DNA of 64,000 bases from Paractinoplanes atraurantiacus (GCF_900215205.1 NZ_OBDY01000004.1:292348-356347); one strand, 5' to 3'; positions 1 through 8,306 are shown, counted from the stretch's first letter. Numbers and translations: made by a program. The notes: generated by a model not told the origin, from the sequence alone.

Positions 1-531
1 CGCCTGGATGCGCGGGCCCAGGTCAGGCGGGCACCCTGGTGGCTCGGCGCCGCTGGGTATCGACGTGAGGGTGATCCGAGTGACTTCTACACCGCGCTGG
101 CGTCCGCATGGGCCCGCGCCGGGGGCGACTCCCGCCAGTGGCTTCCGTCCGATTGGGACTGGAAGCGGATGGAACTCGAGGACGCGTATGGCTGGGAGTT
201 CCGAATACGAGAAATCGTTCGCGAGCTGATCGGACGATCGATTCGCACCGGCCACCCCTATCAGGCGGAGTTTCACCATTACCGCGTGACCGCGCTCGCT
301 CGTGCTCGCGGCGAGGAGACTTACCTCATCATCGGTACGGAGAACGTAGCCGACCCCAGAGTATTCGCCATCATTCTCAACGCCGTGCCCGGCGTGGAAC
401 ACGACAGTTGGCTACCAGAGCCGAGCGAGGTCGTCGGCGTCCATCCCGGGCCGGGCGAAGTCGTCTGGTCAACGGTGTTGCCACTGAACGTAGTAGCCGA
501 ACTGCTCGACGCCGCTCCAGACGAGGACTAG
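1..531 (+). CDS. Hypothetical protein, 5'-truncated by the window edge
   Basis: The frame is open from the first base to the TAG at 529-531, so the gene begins upstream of the window; the first internal ATG is at 169 but coding-like sequence with strong GC at third positions continues before it. At least 176 residues are visible. The visible part has no membrane segment or signal. It reads as a soluble alpha/beta protein, with a C-terminal stretch resembling small actinobacterial hypothetical proteins. I do not recognise a family. It is followed after about 80 bases by the terminator of a convergent tRNA gene. Confidence 0.55.
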   Translation, partial: RLDARAQVRRAPWWLGAAGYRREGDPSDFYTALASAWARAGGDSRQWLPSDWDWKRMELEDAYGWEFRIREIVRELIGRSIRTGHPYQAEFHHYRVTALARARGEETYLIIGTENVADPRVFAIILNAVPGVEHDSWLPEPSEVVGVHPGPGEVVWSTVLPLNVVAELLDAAPDED

Positions 532-609
532 GCAAGTGAGGCCGGTTGAAGTGGCCGCCGGGTCGAGCCCCAGCCACCCGCCACCTGGCGCCGGGCCGCC
601 GAAGGGCGA

Positions 610-652
610 CCACGACACCGTGGGGTCCGGGGGTCGCCCCCGGAGTAGGTAC
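610..652 (-). terminator. Double hairpin downstream of tRNA-CAU
   Basis: Two adjacent hairpins lie directly 3' of the tRNA on the minus strand: a CCGGGGG/CCCCCGG stem (about 626-644) and a CCACG/CGTGG palindrome (610-623). No U-tract follows, as is usual for high-GC actinobacteria. The same two-hairpin arrangement, nearly identical in sequence, follows the tRNA-Asn gene at 3580-3624, which supports a role in ending or processing tRNA transcripts. Confidence 0.55.
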
Positions 653-654
653 GG

Positions 655-728
655 TGGGGCGGGCGGGACTCGAACCCGCGACCGAGGGATTATGAGTCCC
701 CTGCTCTAACCCACTGAGCTACCGCCCC
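655..728 (-). tRNA. tRNA with CAU anticodon (elongator Met or lysidine-modified Ile2)
   Basis: On the minus strand the sequence folds as a full cloverleaf: acceptor GGGGCGG/CCGCCCC, D-arm GCTC/GAGC, anticodon loop CTCATAA giving CAU, and T-arm GCGGG-TTCGAGT-CCCGC, with discriminator A. It lacks the mismatched first acceptor pair and the three G-C pairs expected of the initiator, so it is not tRNA-fMet. The anticodon arm (GGACTCATAATCC) resembles tRNA-Ile2, whose C34 is changed to lysidine by TilS, but elongator Met cannot be excluded by eye. The 3' CCA is not fully encoded. Confidence 0.9.
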
Positions 729-799
729 TTACCGGCGGCGATCCTAACCCGTGGGCCCTGTTCACAGCCAGCGATCTCCCGAGCTTATGCAGCGCTGCA

Positions 800-2071
800 T
801 CATCGGGCGGCTCCGACGCCCGCGCCCAGCCAGGACAGGACGGCGCCGGCCGTGCGCCAGCCGCCGGCCAGGGCGCCCTGGATCGACGGGCTGTCGCGGT
901 GGTCGCCGGCCACGAAGAGGCCGTCGCCCAGGTCGACCGGCTTGCGGAGATTGGCCTGCGGCACGCGGGCCGACGGGAGGGCGTTGGGGATGCTGATCAC
1001 TTCGAGCAGGTCCCAGTCGTCGGTCGGGGTGCCGTAGAGGCGGGCCAGCTCGACCCTGATCACCGCCTCGGAGGCGCTGGACGGGGCCGAGACGCCGACG
1101 ACCGAGGCCGCAATCAGGGATTTGCCGGTCGGCGCGTATTCGGGGGCCGCGTTGCTGACCACCACCGTGTTGGCGATGATCTCGCGGCGGTCGCCGTCGA
1201 GGACCAGTGTGGGCTCGTCGAGCGGGGCCTTGTCGGCGCCGAAGTAGAACGTGGTCAGGCCGTGCATGTCCGGCACCGGCAGCCGGCCGGGCAGCAGGGC
1301 CGCCGCCGCGGGCGGGTCCGTCGCGACGATTACGGCGCGGCAGTTGATCTGGCCGCCTTCGGTGACGACCATGCCGGGGCCGATGGACAGGGTTCGGGCG
1401 CCGATCAACAGCTGGGGGTACGGCAGTGGGCCCGCGATCGCCGCCGGGAACGCGGCCATGCCCGCGGCCGGCACGCCCATCCGCCCTCGCGCGAACGAGC
1501 GCAGGATCATGGCGAAGACGTGGCTCGACGTGTCCAGCGAGCGGTCGCCGAAGACGCCGGACAGGAACGGCCGCAGGACCTCTTCGATCATGCGGTGGGA
1601 CATGCCCGCCTTGCGGAGGAACTCCTGCGTGGTCGTCTCGCGCGCCTCCAGCAGTTTGGCCGCCGGCACTGTCGCGCATTTGGTGGCCAGCGCGGCGAAC
1701 TTCAGCCGGTCGCTGAGCGTGCCCACCCCGGAGGTCAGCGCCTGCGCCGCGGCCAGCGGGTCACGGGCCGGGTTTTCCAGGCGGTGCAGGTCTCCCCCGC
1801 GCCGCACCAGCACGCCGGGCGTGAAGTAGCGCATGTCGAGGGCGGCCACGTCGACCAGGGCCGGCACCCGCGGATAGGCCGTGTTGAGGATCTGGAAGCC
1901 GCGATCGAGGTGCCATCCGTCGACGGTGTCGGTGGTGACGCGGCCGCCGATGCGGTCGGACGCCTCGACCAGCAGCCACTCCACGCCGGCCCGATCAAGG
2001 CGGCGGGCTGCGGAAAGGCCGGCGAGACCGCCGCCGACGATGACGACGTCCACCTCAATTGGCTGCGACAC
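800..2071 (-). CDS. FAD-dependent amine-oxidase-like oxidoreductase
   Basis: About 423 residues. The N-terminus has the dinucleotide-binding motif VVIVGGGLAGLSAARRL followed by the E of LLVEASDRIGGRV, the classical FAD-binding Rossmann signature of the flavin amine oxidase/phytoene desaturase superfamily. A C-terminal GDGLFVAGDH segment contacts FAD in this family. The substrate cannot be told from sequence; relatives act on amines, carotenoids or protoporphyrinogen. I chose the GTG at 2071 because TGAGG lies just upstream; a TTG ten codons earlier also keeps the frame open but is a poorer start. The gene stands alone between a tRNA and a divergent exporter gene. The enzyme is presumably cytoplasmic, since no signal peptide is seen. 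Confidence 0.85.
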   Translation of the reverse strand: MSQPIEVDVVIVGGGLAGLSAARRLDRAGVEWLLVEASDRIGGRVTTDTVDGWHLDRGFQILNTAYPRVPALVDVAALDMRYFTPGVLVRRGGDLHRLENPARDPLAAAQALTSGVGTLSDRLKFAALATKCATVPAAKLLEARETTTQEFLRKAGMSHRMIEEVLRPFLSGVFGDRSLDTSSHVFAMILRSFARGRMGVPAAGMAAFPAAIAGPLPYPQLLIGARTLSIGPGMVVTEGGQINCRAVIVATDPPAAAALLPGRLPVPDMHGLTTFYFGADKAPLDEPTLVLDGDRREIIANTVVVSNAAPEYAPTGKSLIAASVVGVSAPSSASEAVIRVELARLYGTPTDDWDLLEVISIPNALPSARVPQANLRKPVDLGDGLFVAGDHRDSPSIQGALAGGWRTAGAVLSWLGAGVGAAR

Positions 2072-2280
2072 GGGCACCTCACAAGGGGACGAACCAGGCA
2101 AGCTCAGACTAACGGCGGCGGTGGGTCCGGGCAGGCGATTCGGTCACGCTTGCGCTTGCCGTACGCACGTGGGCGCGTCCCAGCCGCACGCGAGCGGGAC
2201 GTGCCTGTCTTACCCATCCGCCGCGACCTCACTCCCGCGGGAGGATTTCCGGACCGGATTCGCGATCTAGCGTGCCGGGC

Positions 2281-3555
2281 ATGGCGGACGACGAACACGA
2301 GCGGCGGGAGCTGCAACAGTTCCTGCTCTATCTGGGCAGCGCCCTGACCGCCTGCGGCGAGGCCGTCAACCGGATCGAGGAGCGGCTCCGGCGCGTGGCC
2401 GCCGTCTACGGCGCGCCTCAGGCCCGGGTGAGCGTGCTCCCGACGTACACCGTCGTCTCTTTGGAACCCGGACGGCCCGCCACCCTCGAACCCACCCGTC
2501 AGCTCCGCGGGGGTTTGCGGCTGGATCAGACCGCCGCCGTGTATGACCTGCTCAAGGAGGCCGAACGGGGACAACTGGAACCGGTCGACGGGGTCGCTCG
2601 GATAGAGCAGATCCTCGCCATGCGGGCACGTTTCCGCCCGGCGATGCAGATCGGCTCGTACGCCGTGCTGACCGGCGGTATCTGCCTGGTCCTGCAGCCG
2701 ACCTGGGGTGACCTGCTGCTGTCGATGATCTTCGGTGCCATGGTCGGCGCTCTCAAGCTGGTCGGCGCCCGGTGGGTCAGCGTTCAGATGATCATGCCGG
2801 TGGCGGCCGCGTTCGCGGTGTCGGCGGTGACGTTCCTGCTGGCCGACACAGGTTGGGCGCACGCCGACCTTCGGGCCATGGTCGCGCCGCTGGCGACCTT
2901 CCTGCCGGGCGCCATGCTCACGATGGGTGTGGTGGAGATCTCCGCGGCCGAGATGGTCACCGGCGCCAGCCGCCTGGTCACCGGGGTGCTCCAGTTGCTG
3001 CTGCTCGCGTTCGGCATCGTCGGCGCGGCGCAGACGGTCGGCCTGCCGAGGGTGGAGACCCAGACCGAGGCCTTCCAGCACTCGCTGGGCCCATGGGCGC
3101 CCTGGCTCGGCGCCTTGATCGTCGCGATCGGCAGCTACCTGGTGCATTCGGCGCCGCGCCGCTCGCTCGGATGGCTGTGCCTGGTCCTGTACGCGGCCTG
3201 GATCGGCCAGTATTTCGGAAACATCCTGCTCGGCGGCTATTTGAGCGGTTTCGTCGGCGCCCTGGTCCTGACCGTGGTCGCCTGCCTGGTGGAACGCCTG
3301 CCTTCGGGCCCACCCGCCCTGGTCAGCTTTCTGCCGGGCTTCTGGCTCCTGGTCCCCGGCGCCCTGAGCCTGATCGGCGTCACCGAGTACTTGGGCGCCG
3401 ACAAGGCCCAGGCCTCCCAGGACCTGCTCAGCGCCTTGGCCTCCATGCTCGCCGTAGCCCTGGGCGTCCTCTGCGGCCACCCCGTCTACCGAGCCATAGC
3501 CCGCTCTTTGGACAACCTGCACCCAAGAGAAGTACCAACACCAAAGGCAAGGTAG
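2281..3555 (+). CDS. Threonine/serine exporter family protein (ThrE-like)
   Basis: The protein has an N-terminal soluble domain of about 120 residues (ThrE N-terminal/DUF1212 type, with the EAVNRIEERLRR helix) followed by about ten hydrophobic segments. This is the fused arrangement of the actinobacterial ThrE family, which exports threonine and serine from the cytoplasm. Length, about 424 residues, is slightly shorter than Corynebacterium ThrE. An in-frame GTG lies nine bases upstream at 2272 and neither start has a convincing Shine-Dalgarno, so the transcript may be leaderless or nearly so. The gene is divergent from the FAD oxidoreductase across about 200 bases. Specificity for amino acids is inferred from family membership only. 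Confidence 0.8.
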   Translation: MADDEHERRELQQFLLYLGSALTACGEAVNRIEERLRRVAAVYGAPQARVSVLPTYTVVSLEPGRPATLEPTRQLRGGLRLDQTAAVYDLLKEAERGQLEPVDGVARIEQILAMRARFRPAMQIGSYAVLTGGICLVLQPTWGDLLLSMIFGAMVGALKLVGARWVSVQMIMPVAAAFAVSAVTFLLADTGWAHADLRAMVAPLATFLPGAMLTMGVVEISAAEMVTGASRLVTGVLQLLLLAFGIVGAAQTVGLPRVETQTEAFQHSLGPWAPWLGALIVAIGSYLVHSAPRRSLGWLCLVLYAAWIGQYFGNILLGGYLSGFVGALVLTVVACLVERLPSGPPALVSFLPGFWLLVPGALSLIGVTEYLGADKAQASQDLLSALASMLAVALGVLCGHPVYRAIARSLDNLHPREVPTPKAR

Positions 3556-3579
3556 CCGCACCCTGCCCGCTCACCGCAA

Positions 3580-3624
3580 CCACGACGCCGTGGGGTTTCC
3601 GGGGCTCGGCCCCGGAGTAGATAC
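3580..3624 (-). terminator. Double hairpin downstream of tRNA-Asn
   Basis: Second copy of the two-hairpin element seen at 610-652. CCACGACGCCGTGG (palindromic) is followed by a CCGGGGC/GCCCCGG stem and then GAGTAGATAC, differing from the first copy at only a few positions. It lies 3' of tRNA-Asn on the minus strand and between that gene and the convergent exporter gene ending at 3555. Confidence 0.55.
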
Positions 3625-3683
3625 AGAGGCGGGGTCCTACCGGTCCGCGCATTTTGCGGACAGGGGGACCCCGGGACTCGCCG

Positions 3684-3756
3684 CTCCCCCGATTGGACTC
3701 GAACCAATAACCTGCCGGTTAACAGCCGGCTGCTCTGCCAATTGAGCTACAGGGGA
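3684..3756 (-). tRNA. tRNA-Asn (GTT)
   Basis: Minus-strand cloverleaf with acceptor TCCCCTG/CGGGGGA (one T-G wobble), D-arm GCTC/GAGC, anticodon stem GCCGG/CCGGC enclosing CTGTTAA (anticodon GTT), T-arm ATTGG-TTCGAGT-CCAAT, and discriminator G as expected for tRNA-Asn. CCA is not encoded. Confidence 0.95.
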
Positions 3757-3945
3757 TCGTGCCTGGCACCTGTGGTTCCTGGTGCCGGGGAACAGAGTAC
3801 ATGACGATCCCCGGTCTTCGCGAAGGGGATCCCCGGCTCGCCGCGACCGGGCGAATCGCCGGAATCAGGAATGAGTGACCGGCAGGATGGGTATGCACGG
3901 TCACATCGACGCAAGCGCGCGTCACGAACGGAAGGAGCCGCCATC

Positions 3946-4251
3946 ATGCGCGGAAAGCTGATGTTCATCACCGGTCTCGCGGCGGGCTTCGTCCTGGGCA
4001 GCCGTGCCGGCCGGGAGAAGTACGAGGAGATCCGGGCCAACGCGAAGAAGGTGTGGGAGCACCCGACGGTGCAAGAGGCCGCCGGTGTCGCCCAGTCGCA
4101 GGCCAACAAGCTTTACTCGGAGAGCAAGGACAAGCTGCAGTCGTCGAAGCTCGGCGAGAAGCTGCACGTGACGGCGGAGTCGTCCGACTCGTCGACCACG
4201 CCCAGCAGCACCTCGACCACCGCTTCGACCACGTCCTCTTCGACGTACTGA
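3946..4251 (+). CDS. YtxH-like small membrane-anchored protein
   Basis: 101 residues. The N-terminal segment MRGKLMFITGLAAGFVLGSR is a short hydrophobic anchor containing the GxAAGFVLGSRAGR signature of actinobacterial YtxH-domain proteins. A charged amphipathic middle and a Ser/Thr-rich tail (from about residue 75) follow. The ATG at 3946 has GGAAGGAG nine bases upstream, which rules out the longer upstream reading. A strong bidirectional terminator follows within ten bases of the stop. Family members have no settled biochemical role; general-stress or envelope functions have been suggested. The codon use matches its neighbours. Confidence 0.8.
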   Translation: MRGKLMFITGLAAGFVLGSRAGREKYEEIRANAKKVWEHPTVQEAAGVAQSQANKLYSESKDKLQSSKLGEKLHVTAESSDSSTTPSSTSTTASTTSSSTY

Positions 4252-4260
4252 TTCTCATAG

Positions 4261-4297
4261 GAAACCGCCCCGGGCCTTCAAGGTCCGGGGCGGTTTC
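4261..4297. terminator. Bidirectional rho-independent terminator
   Basis: A 16-bp stem, GAAACCGCCCCGG...CCGGGGCGGTTTC with one G-U pair and a five-base loop, sits between convergent genes ending at 4251 (+) and 4311 (-). The stem ends in A-T pairs so a TTTC tract follows it in either direction. Confidence 0.9.
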
Positions 4298-4310
4298 TTG
4301 TCGTACGGGG

Positions 4311-5318
4311 TCAGGACGCCGACGAGAAGGCGGCGTCGAACGCGGCCGTCGGGGCGTCGAACGCGAGCCGCCGGACGAACTGCAACGCCTCGGGCGCGCC
4401 GACCAGGCGGTCCATGCCGGCGTCCTCCCACTCGATCGAGATCGGGCCGTCGTAGCCGATCGCGTTCAGGGCGCGGAAGCAGTCCTCCCACGGCACGTCG
4501 CCGTGCCCGGTCGAGACGAAGTCCCAGCCGCGGCGCAGGTCGGCCCAGGGCAGGTGCGAGCTGAGCCGGCCGCGGCGGCCGTCGCCCGTACGGACCTTCG
4601 CGTCCTTGCAGTCGACGTGGTAGATGCGGTCCTTGAACTCGAGGATGAAGTTGACCGGGTCGAGCTCCTGCCACACGAAGTGCGACGGGTCCCAGTTGAG
4701 CCCGAAGGCGGGCCGGTCCCCGATCGCCTCCAGGGTCCGGCGGGTGGTCCAGTAGTCGTACGCGATCTCGCTGGGGTGGACCTCGTGCGCGAAGCGCACC
4801 CCGACCTCGTCGAACACGTCGAGGATCGGGTTCCACCGGTCGGCGAAGTCCTGGTAGCCGCGCTCGATCATGGCCGGCGGCACCGGCGGGAACATGGCGA
4901 CGGTGTGCCAGATGGACGAGCCGGTGAAGCCGACGACGGTGTTGACACCGAGTTTCGCGGCGGCCCGGGCGGTGTCTTTCATGCGGTCGGCGGCCCTGGT
5001 CCGTACGCCCTCGGGCTCCCCGTCGCCCCAGATGGCGGCGGGCAGGATGTCCTGGTGGCGCTCGTCGATCGGGTGGTCGCAGACGGCCTGGCCGACGAGA
5101 TGGTTGGAGATCGCGAAGACCTTGAGGTTGTACTTGGCGAGCTGCTCGCGCTTGCGGTCGACGTAGTCGGGCTCGGCGAGCGCCCGGTCGACCTCGAAGT
5201 GGTCACCCCAGCAGGCGATCTCGAGCCCGTCGTACCCCCACTCGGACGCGAGCCGGCACACCTCGTCGAAGGGCAGATCGGCCCACTGGCCGGTGAAGAG
5301 CGTGATCGGACGTGCCAT
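4311..5318 (-). CDS. Sugar phosphate isomerase/epimerase family TIM-barrel protein
   Basis: 335 residues. The sequence has the features of the AP-endonuclease-2/xylose-isomerase-like TIM barrel: [14 protein letters not shown] near residue 30, the acidic and histidine metal ligands spread over HEVHPSE, NWDPSHF and HVDCKDAKV, and the terminal [10 protein letters not shown] strand. These residues bind a divalent metal in sugar isomerases and epimerases such as IolE/IolI-like proteins. The start ATG at 5318 is followed immediately by the first beta strand. Relatives often sit beside Gfo/Idh/MocA dehydrogenases; one occurs 28 kb away here but not adjacent. The substrate is unknown. Confidence 0.85.
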   Translation of the reverse strand: MARPITLFTGQWADLPFDEVCRLASEWGYDGLEIACWGDHFEVDRALAEPDYVDRKREQLAKYNLKVFAISNHLVGQAVCDHPIDERHQDILPAAIWGDGEPEGVRTRAADRMKDTARAAAKLGVNTVVGFTGSSIWHTVAMFPPVPPAMIERGYQDFADRWNPILDVFDEVGVRFAHEVHPSEIAYDYWTTRRTLEAIGDRPAFGLNWDPSHFVWQELDPVNFILEFKDRIYHVDCKDAKVRTGDGRRGRLSSHLPWADLRRGWDFVSTGHGDVPWEDCFRALNAIGYDGPISIEWEDAGMDRLVGAPEALQFVRRLAFDAPTAAFDAAFSSAS

Positions 5319-5354
5319 TGCCGTTTTTCTCCCTCGGGCAGCCGTGAATTAGGC

Positions 5355-5375
5355 GGGCGGCGAGGGAGGCCGCCC
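5355..5375 (-). terminator. Possible terminator hairpin
   Basis: GGGCGGC and GCCGCCC form a seven-base stem around a seven-base loop about 90 bases 3' of the EboE-like gene. No U-tract follows, so this is a weak call. Confidence 0.35.
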
Positions 5376-5461
5376 AAGGTGGTGCCAACGCACGGCGTTA
5401 TTGCGCCGGACCGGGATTGCGCCTCCCGATGACCGGCTCGCCATCACCGACTCTAGCCACC

Positions 5462-6472
5462 TCAGCGGGCGGCGCAAGGCTCGTTTTCCGGCTGCAGGCC
5501 GAGGGCGGCCAGCTCGGCCAGGAGGTACGTGACGTCGTTGGTGATCTGGTCGGGCGTGGGGGTGCCGCTGACCAGGGTGAGGTTCTCGGTGAGGGGACCC
5601 TCGGGGCCGAACAGCTGGCGGAGGCCGTCGCGCCAGCCGCTCGTGGTCGCGCCGGGGACGGCGACGACGCGAACCTCGACGATGGCCAGACCGGCGTCGG
5701 TGATGGTCTCGATGCCGGCGGCCGGGTCGTCCCAGGTGCGAGCGGCATGACCGAGGTCGAGGCAGACGCCGAGACGGTCCTTGTCGACGCGGCTGAGGGC
5801 GGCGACCGTCTGCTCGGGGCTGTCCAGCACGTACCCCTCGGCGGGCTGGAAGCCGACGCGGACGGCGCGGCCGTTCTGCCAGGCGAGGTCGGCCAGGCCG
5901 TGGGAGAGGCGGCGCAGGATGCCCAGGGCGGCCTTGTCCTCGGCTTCGGCCCAGCCCTCACGGGGCCCGAGACCGATGGTGCTGACCGTTCCCCGTACGG
6001 CGTCGTCGTCAAGAAGATCGAGCAGCACGCGAGCCAGGTCCAGCGTGTACTCGCGCCGAGCCGGGTCCGTCCAAGGTTTTTCGGCGGCCTCCGCCGCGCC
6101 GCTGTTGGGGGGAGCGGCGACGGCGGAGGCGCCCGCGGGGGAGGCACCCGCGTGTGAGTCAGGTCTTGAGGTCTCGCCGCCGCCCTCGGCGAAGGGCGCG
6201 CCGCTCAACGTGACGACTTCGAGCCGGCGGGCGTCGAGTTCGGCACGAAGCCGGGTGCGGGCGCGGCTCTCGACGGCGAGGGCGGCGGCGAGTGCGGGAG
6301 GAAGCCAGAGGTTGACGCCGAGCGCGTCGGCGCCGAGGCGAGCGCGAACCGCGCCGTAGGTATCGAGCTGCCGGACGATGCCCGGTAGATTGCTCGCCGA
6401 TCCACTCGAAGATCGCGTGGCGATCTCACAACCGAGGTGCACGATCCGGCCGGAGGGGTGTCTCAGCCGCAT
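5462..6472 (-). CDS. EboE-like TIM-barrel protein
   Basis: 336 residues from the ATG at 6472, chosen because GGGGAGGA lies six bases upstream and the sequence MRLRHPSGRIVHLG is the typical start of EboE (metabolite traffic protein) homologues. The TIM-barrel core is recognisable: LEVVTLSG, YTLDLARVLLDLL, VRVGFQPAEGYVLDS and VCLDLGHAA. In Ebo systems the protein belongs to a six-gene cluster for trafficking an unknown, prenyl-linked metabolite; here no other ebo gene is near. The segment after LSGAPF, usually a conserved Tyr/Phe/His-rich stretch, is replaced by about 35 Ala/Ser/Gly/Pro-rich residues. Assignment to the family is from memory of its motifs and is moderately certain. Confidence 0.65.
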   Translation of the reverse strand: MRLRHPSGRIVHLGCEIATRSSSGSASNLPGIVRQLDTYGAVRARLGADALGVNLWLPPALAAALAVESRARTRLRAELDARRLEVVTLSGAPFAEGGGETSRPDSHAGASPAGASAVAAPPNSGAAEAAEKPWTDPARREYTLDLARVLLDLLDDDAVRGTVSTIGLGPREGWAEAEDKAALGILRRLSHGLADLAWQNGRAVRVGFQPAEGYVLDSPEQTVAALSRVDKDRLGVCLDLGHAARTWDDPAAGIETITDAGLAIVEVRVVAVPGATTSGWRDGLRQLFGPEGPLTENLTLVSGTPTPDQITNDVTYLLAELAALGLQPENEPCAAR

Positions 6473-6796
6473 ACGAGTCCTCCCCGGACCAGAGCCCCGG
6501 CGCATCTGCACGTGCATCCGCACGTGCTCACCGGTCCAGTATGGACCATGCGGCCGCCGGTGCTCGACGCGCGCGTTGCCGGCCGTCGCACTGCCATGAC
6601 GCCTCCATCCGTGGAAACTCCTGCCCTCGGATACGAGAGTCATGCGTCCACAGGATCAGCGGCGTACCCGTCGTGCGACGCGATGACCCGCACAAACATG
6701 ATCTCGCCGCCGTCCATCAATCGGCGATCACCAATGCCTCAGCCCTTGGTGACCAGCCAGTAGACCCCTCGAACCCCCACCCCATGAGGTTCCCAA

Positions 6797-6968
6797 GGCG
6801 TTCATCTATGTGCGCCATATGCAATTTCGGGCATGCACGAAACGATCACCCATGCACCCGCACGCCAGGCTGCACCAGGCATTCGCCGCCCTGCCGCCTA
6901 TGCCAGTCAGCATCGACGCGCCGTCGCCCGGACGAGTGCATTTTCAGCGCCACGCATAGATGAACGCC
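6797..6968. repeat. 172-bp element bounded by 14-bp perfect inverted repeats
   Basis: GGCGTTCATCTATG at 6797-6810 is the exact reverse complement of CATAGATGAACGCC at 6955-6968. The element lies in the only long gene-free stretch of the window (6473-7002), which has lower GC than its surroundings. I see no convincing gene or promoter in the rest of that stretch. No clear target duplication flanks the repeats. It may be a small non-autonomous mobile element (MITE) or a large structured RNA or regulatory palindrome. Confidence 0.5.
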
Positions 6969-7002
6969 CTTGTGAGCCTCGGCTTGTCGGGAAGAGGCCG
7001 CT

Positions 7003-7260
7003 ATGACCGGGAACCGAGATCGCCCTCCCGCGGCGGGCCCGGAGACGACGGAACGCACCCTGACCGCCCCGGCCACGGCAGCCATACGGGCCGCCCGGAT
7101 GGGCCGGACAACGTGGCCGAAGCGCAGGAGGAGGTGGTCGCAGGGCTCTCGGCGACGGGCCGCCGAGCCCGGACCGCGAGCACGGGAGCTGGAGCGGACG
7201 GCGTGGATACTCGACGCCGGGTCGGCTGTTCCCCGTTTGGTGACCATCTCATTCCCGTAG
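7003..7260 (+). CDS. Small hypothetical ORF (doubtful)
   Basis: 85 codons from an ATG with GGGAAGAGG about six bases upstream. It ends 10 bases before the DUF4926 gene, whose Shine-Dalgarno overlaps its stop, which is the spacing expected of an operon. Against it, the composition is Arg- and Pro-rich, GC at third positions is not clearly better than in the other frames, and no family is recognised. It could be a degraded remnant. Confidence 0.3.
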   Translation: MTGNRDRPPAAGPETTERTLTAPATAAIRAARMGRTTWPKRRRRWSQGSRRRAAEPGPRARELERTAWILDAGSAVPRLVTISFP

Positions 7261-7270
7261 CGGAGGCGCT

Positions 7271-7462
7271 GTGGAGCTGTACGACACGGTCCGGCTACTG
7301 GTGGACCTGCCCGAAGAACAGCTGAAGGCCGGTGCGGTAGGCGCCGTGGTGCACGTGTTCGACAGGCCCCGGCTGGCCTACGAGGTCGAGTTCACCGACG
7401 GCGACGGCCGGACGGTAGCCCAGGTGGCACTAACACCCGACCAGGTCCAGTTGATCAGCTGA
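7271..7462 (+). CDS. DUF4926 domain-containing protein
   Basis: 63 residues starting at a GTG with GGAGG seven bases upstream. The whole sequence matches the small beta-rich DUF4926 fold: LYDTVRLLVDLPEE, GAVGAVVHVFD, AYEVEFTDGDGRT and VALTPDQV. Members are cytosolic proteins of unknown function, often next to DUF6883 partners that can be toxin- or immunity-like. No such partner is seen here; only a doubtful ORF precedes it. Confidence 0.8.
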   Translation: MELYDTVRLLVDLPEEQLKAGAVGAVVHVFDRPRLAYEVEFTDGDGRTVAQVALTPDQVQLIS

Positions 7463-7465
7463 TCT

Positions 7466-7493
7466 CGTGGCAAGTTGACAGAAGGTTGCCACG
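7466..7493. promoter_or_regulatory. Inverted repeat ahead of HTH gene
   Basis: CGTGGCAA and TTGCCACG form an eight-base inverted repeat with a 12-base spacer between the DUF4926 stop (7462) and the HTH gene start (7553). A related half-site, TTGGCAAGTGACAG, recurs just after that gene at about 8224. It could be an operator of the HTH protein or a terminator of the upstream gene. Confidence 0.4.
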
Positions 7494-7552
7494 GTCGGTG
7501 AGGGCGGGCTGCAATTGGGGGAACGACGGCAGCGTTCCGGAGTGGGCCGAGC

Positions 7553-8212
7553 ATGAGTGGTGATCTTCGAGGGTTTGCTGATGATCTCAGGCGGCTGCGG
7601 GTTAAGGCCGGGATCACCAGTCAGCGGCTTCTGGCGCCTCGGGCGTTTCTTTCTCATACGACTGTGTGGGCTGCTGAGCGTGGCGAGGAGTTGCCCTCGC
7701 TCGATGTGACTCTGGCGATCGTCAAAGCGTGCGGTGGCGATCAGGAAGAGTGGGATCGGCGGTGGCGGCTGGTCTATGCGGCCGGGCGGGAACGTGCCGC
7801 TTCGCCGTGGCCCGCTCAGGATGTGGCCGATGGCAGCGATCCGGTGGATGCGGGATGTGACTCGGATGCGGTCACTGTGCAGGTGGCGCGGATCTCGCTG
7901 GCCGCGAAGCGCCAGATCATCGGGCGGATCGAGTTGCGGTACTCGCCCGGGTCGCATGCCGCTTGGGGGCGGTTCGAGGGGGAACGAGGGCTGGACTGGC
8001 TGGCGGCGCATCGGCATCGGGTGGATCTCACGGTCGGTGTGGGGCGCGAGGCCGATGACCGGCGGCTGGGGTTCGAGACCGAGTACGGGGCCGACAGCCA
8101 TTGGGGCGACATTCTGATCACCGGGGATGGGGCTTTCTTCGCCTGGACGGCCGTGCGTTTCGACGGGGACGAGGTCGCCTATCGGGAGACGGAACGCGTC
8201 GTGCTTGATTGA
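7553..8212 (+). CDS. Helix-turn-helix protein with C-terminal beta domain
   Basis: 219 residues. The first 65 residues resemble an XRE-type helix-turn-helix: FADDLRRLRVKAGIT, the AFLSHTTVWAAERG helix pair, and LPSLDVTLAIVKACGG. This N-terminal module is common in Actinoplanes and Streptomyces regulators. The C-terminal part (about 105-219) is a beta-rich domain of unknown type with repeated GRIELRYSP, VDLTVGVG and ILITGDGAFFAWTA strands, possibly a ligand-binding module. The ATG at 7553 is used; GGAG lies about 15 bases upstream. DNA binding is inferred; the palindrome at 7466-7493 is a candidate site. Confidence 0.7.
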   Translation: MSGDLRGFADDLRRLRVKAGITSQRLLAPRAFLSHTTVWAAERGEELPSLDVTLAIVKACGGDQEEWDRRWRLVYAAGRERAASPWPAQDVADGSDPVDAGCDSDAVTVQVARISLAAKRQIIGRIELRYSPGSHAAWGRFEGERGLDWLAAHRHRVDLTVGVGREADDRRLGFETEYGADSHWGDILITGDGAFFAWTAVRFDGDEVAYRETERVVLD

Positions 8213-8306
8213 TGGCAGGCGATTGGCAAGTGACAGCGGAACCCTGGCGGCGGAATTCGGGCGTGCTCAGCCTGGAGACAGACCGTGCGCGAAAGGGGCC
8301 CGTGAC

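Noticed and set aside
899..2347. 482-codon plus-strand open frame
   Set aside because: Antisense of the FAD oxidoreductase, which has the full FAD motif; spans into the next gene in the wrong frame.
6846..7247. Minus-strand open frame in the gene-poor region
   Set aside because: Arg/Ser-rich, no Shine-Dalgarno, and crossing the inverted-repeat element.
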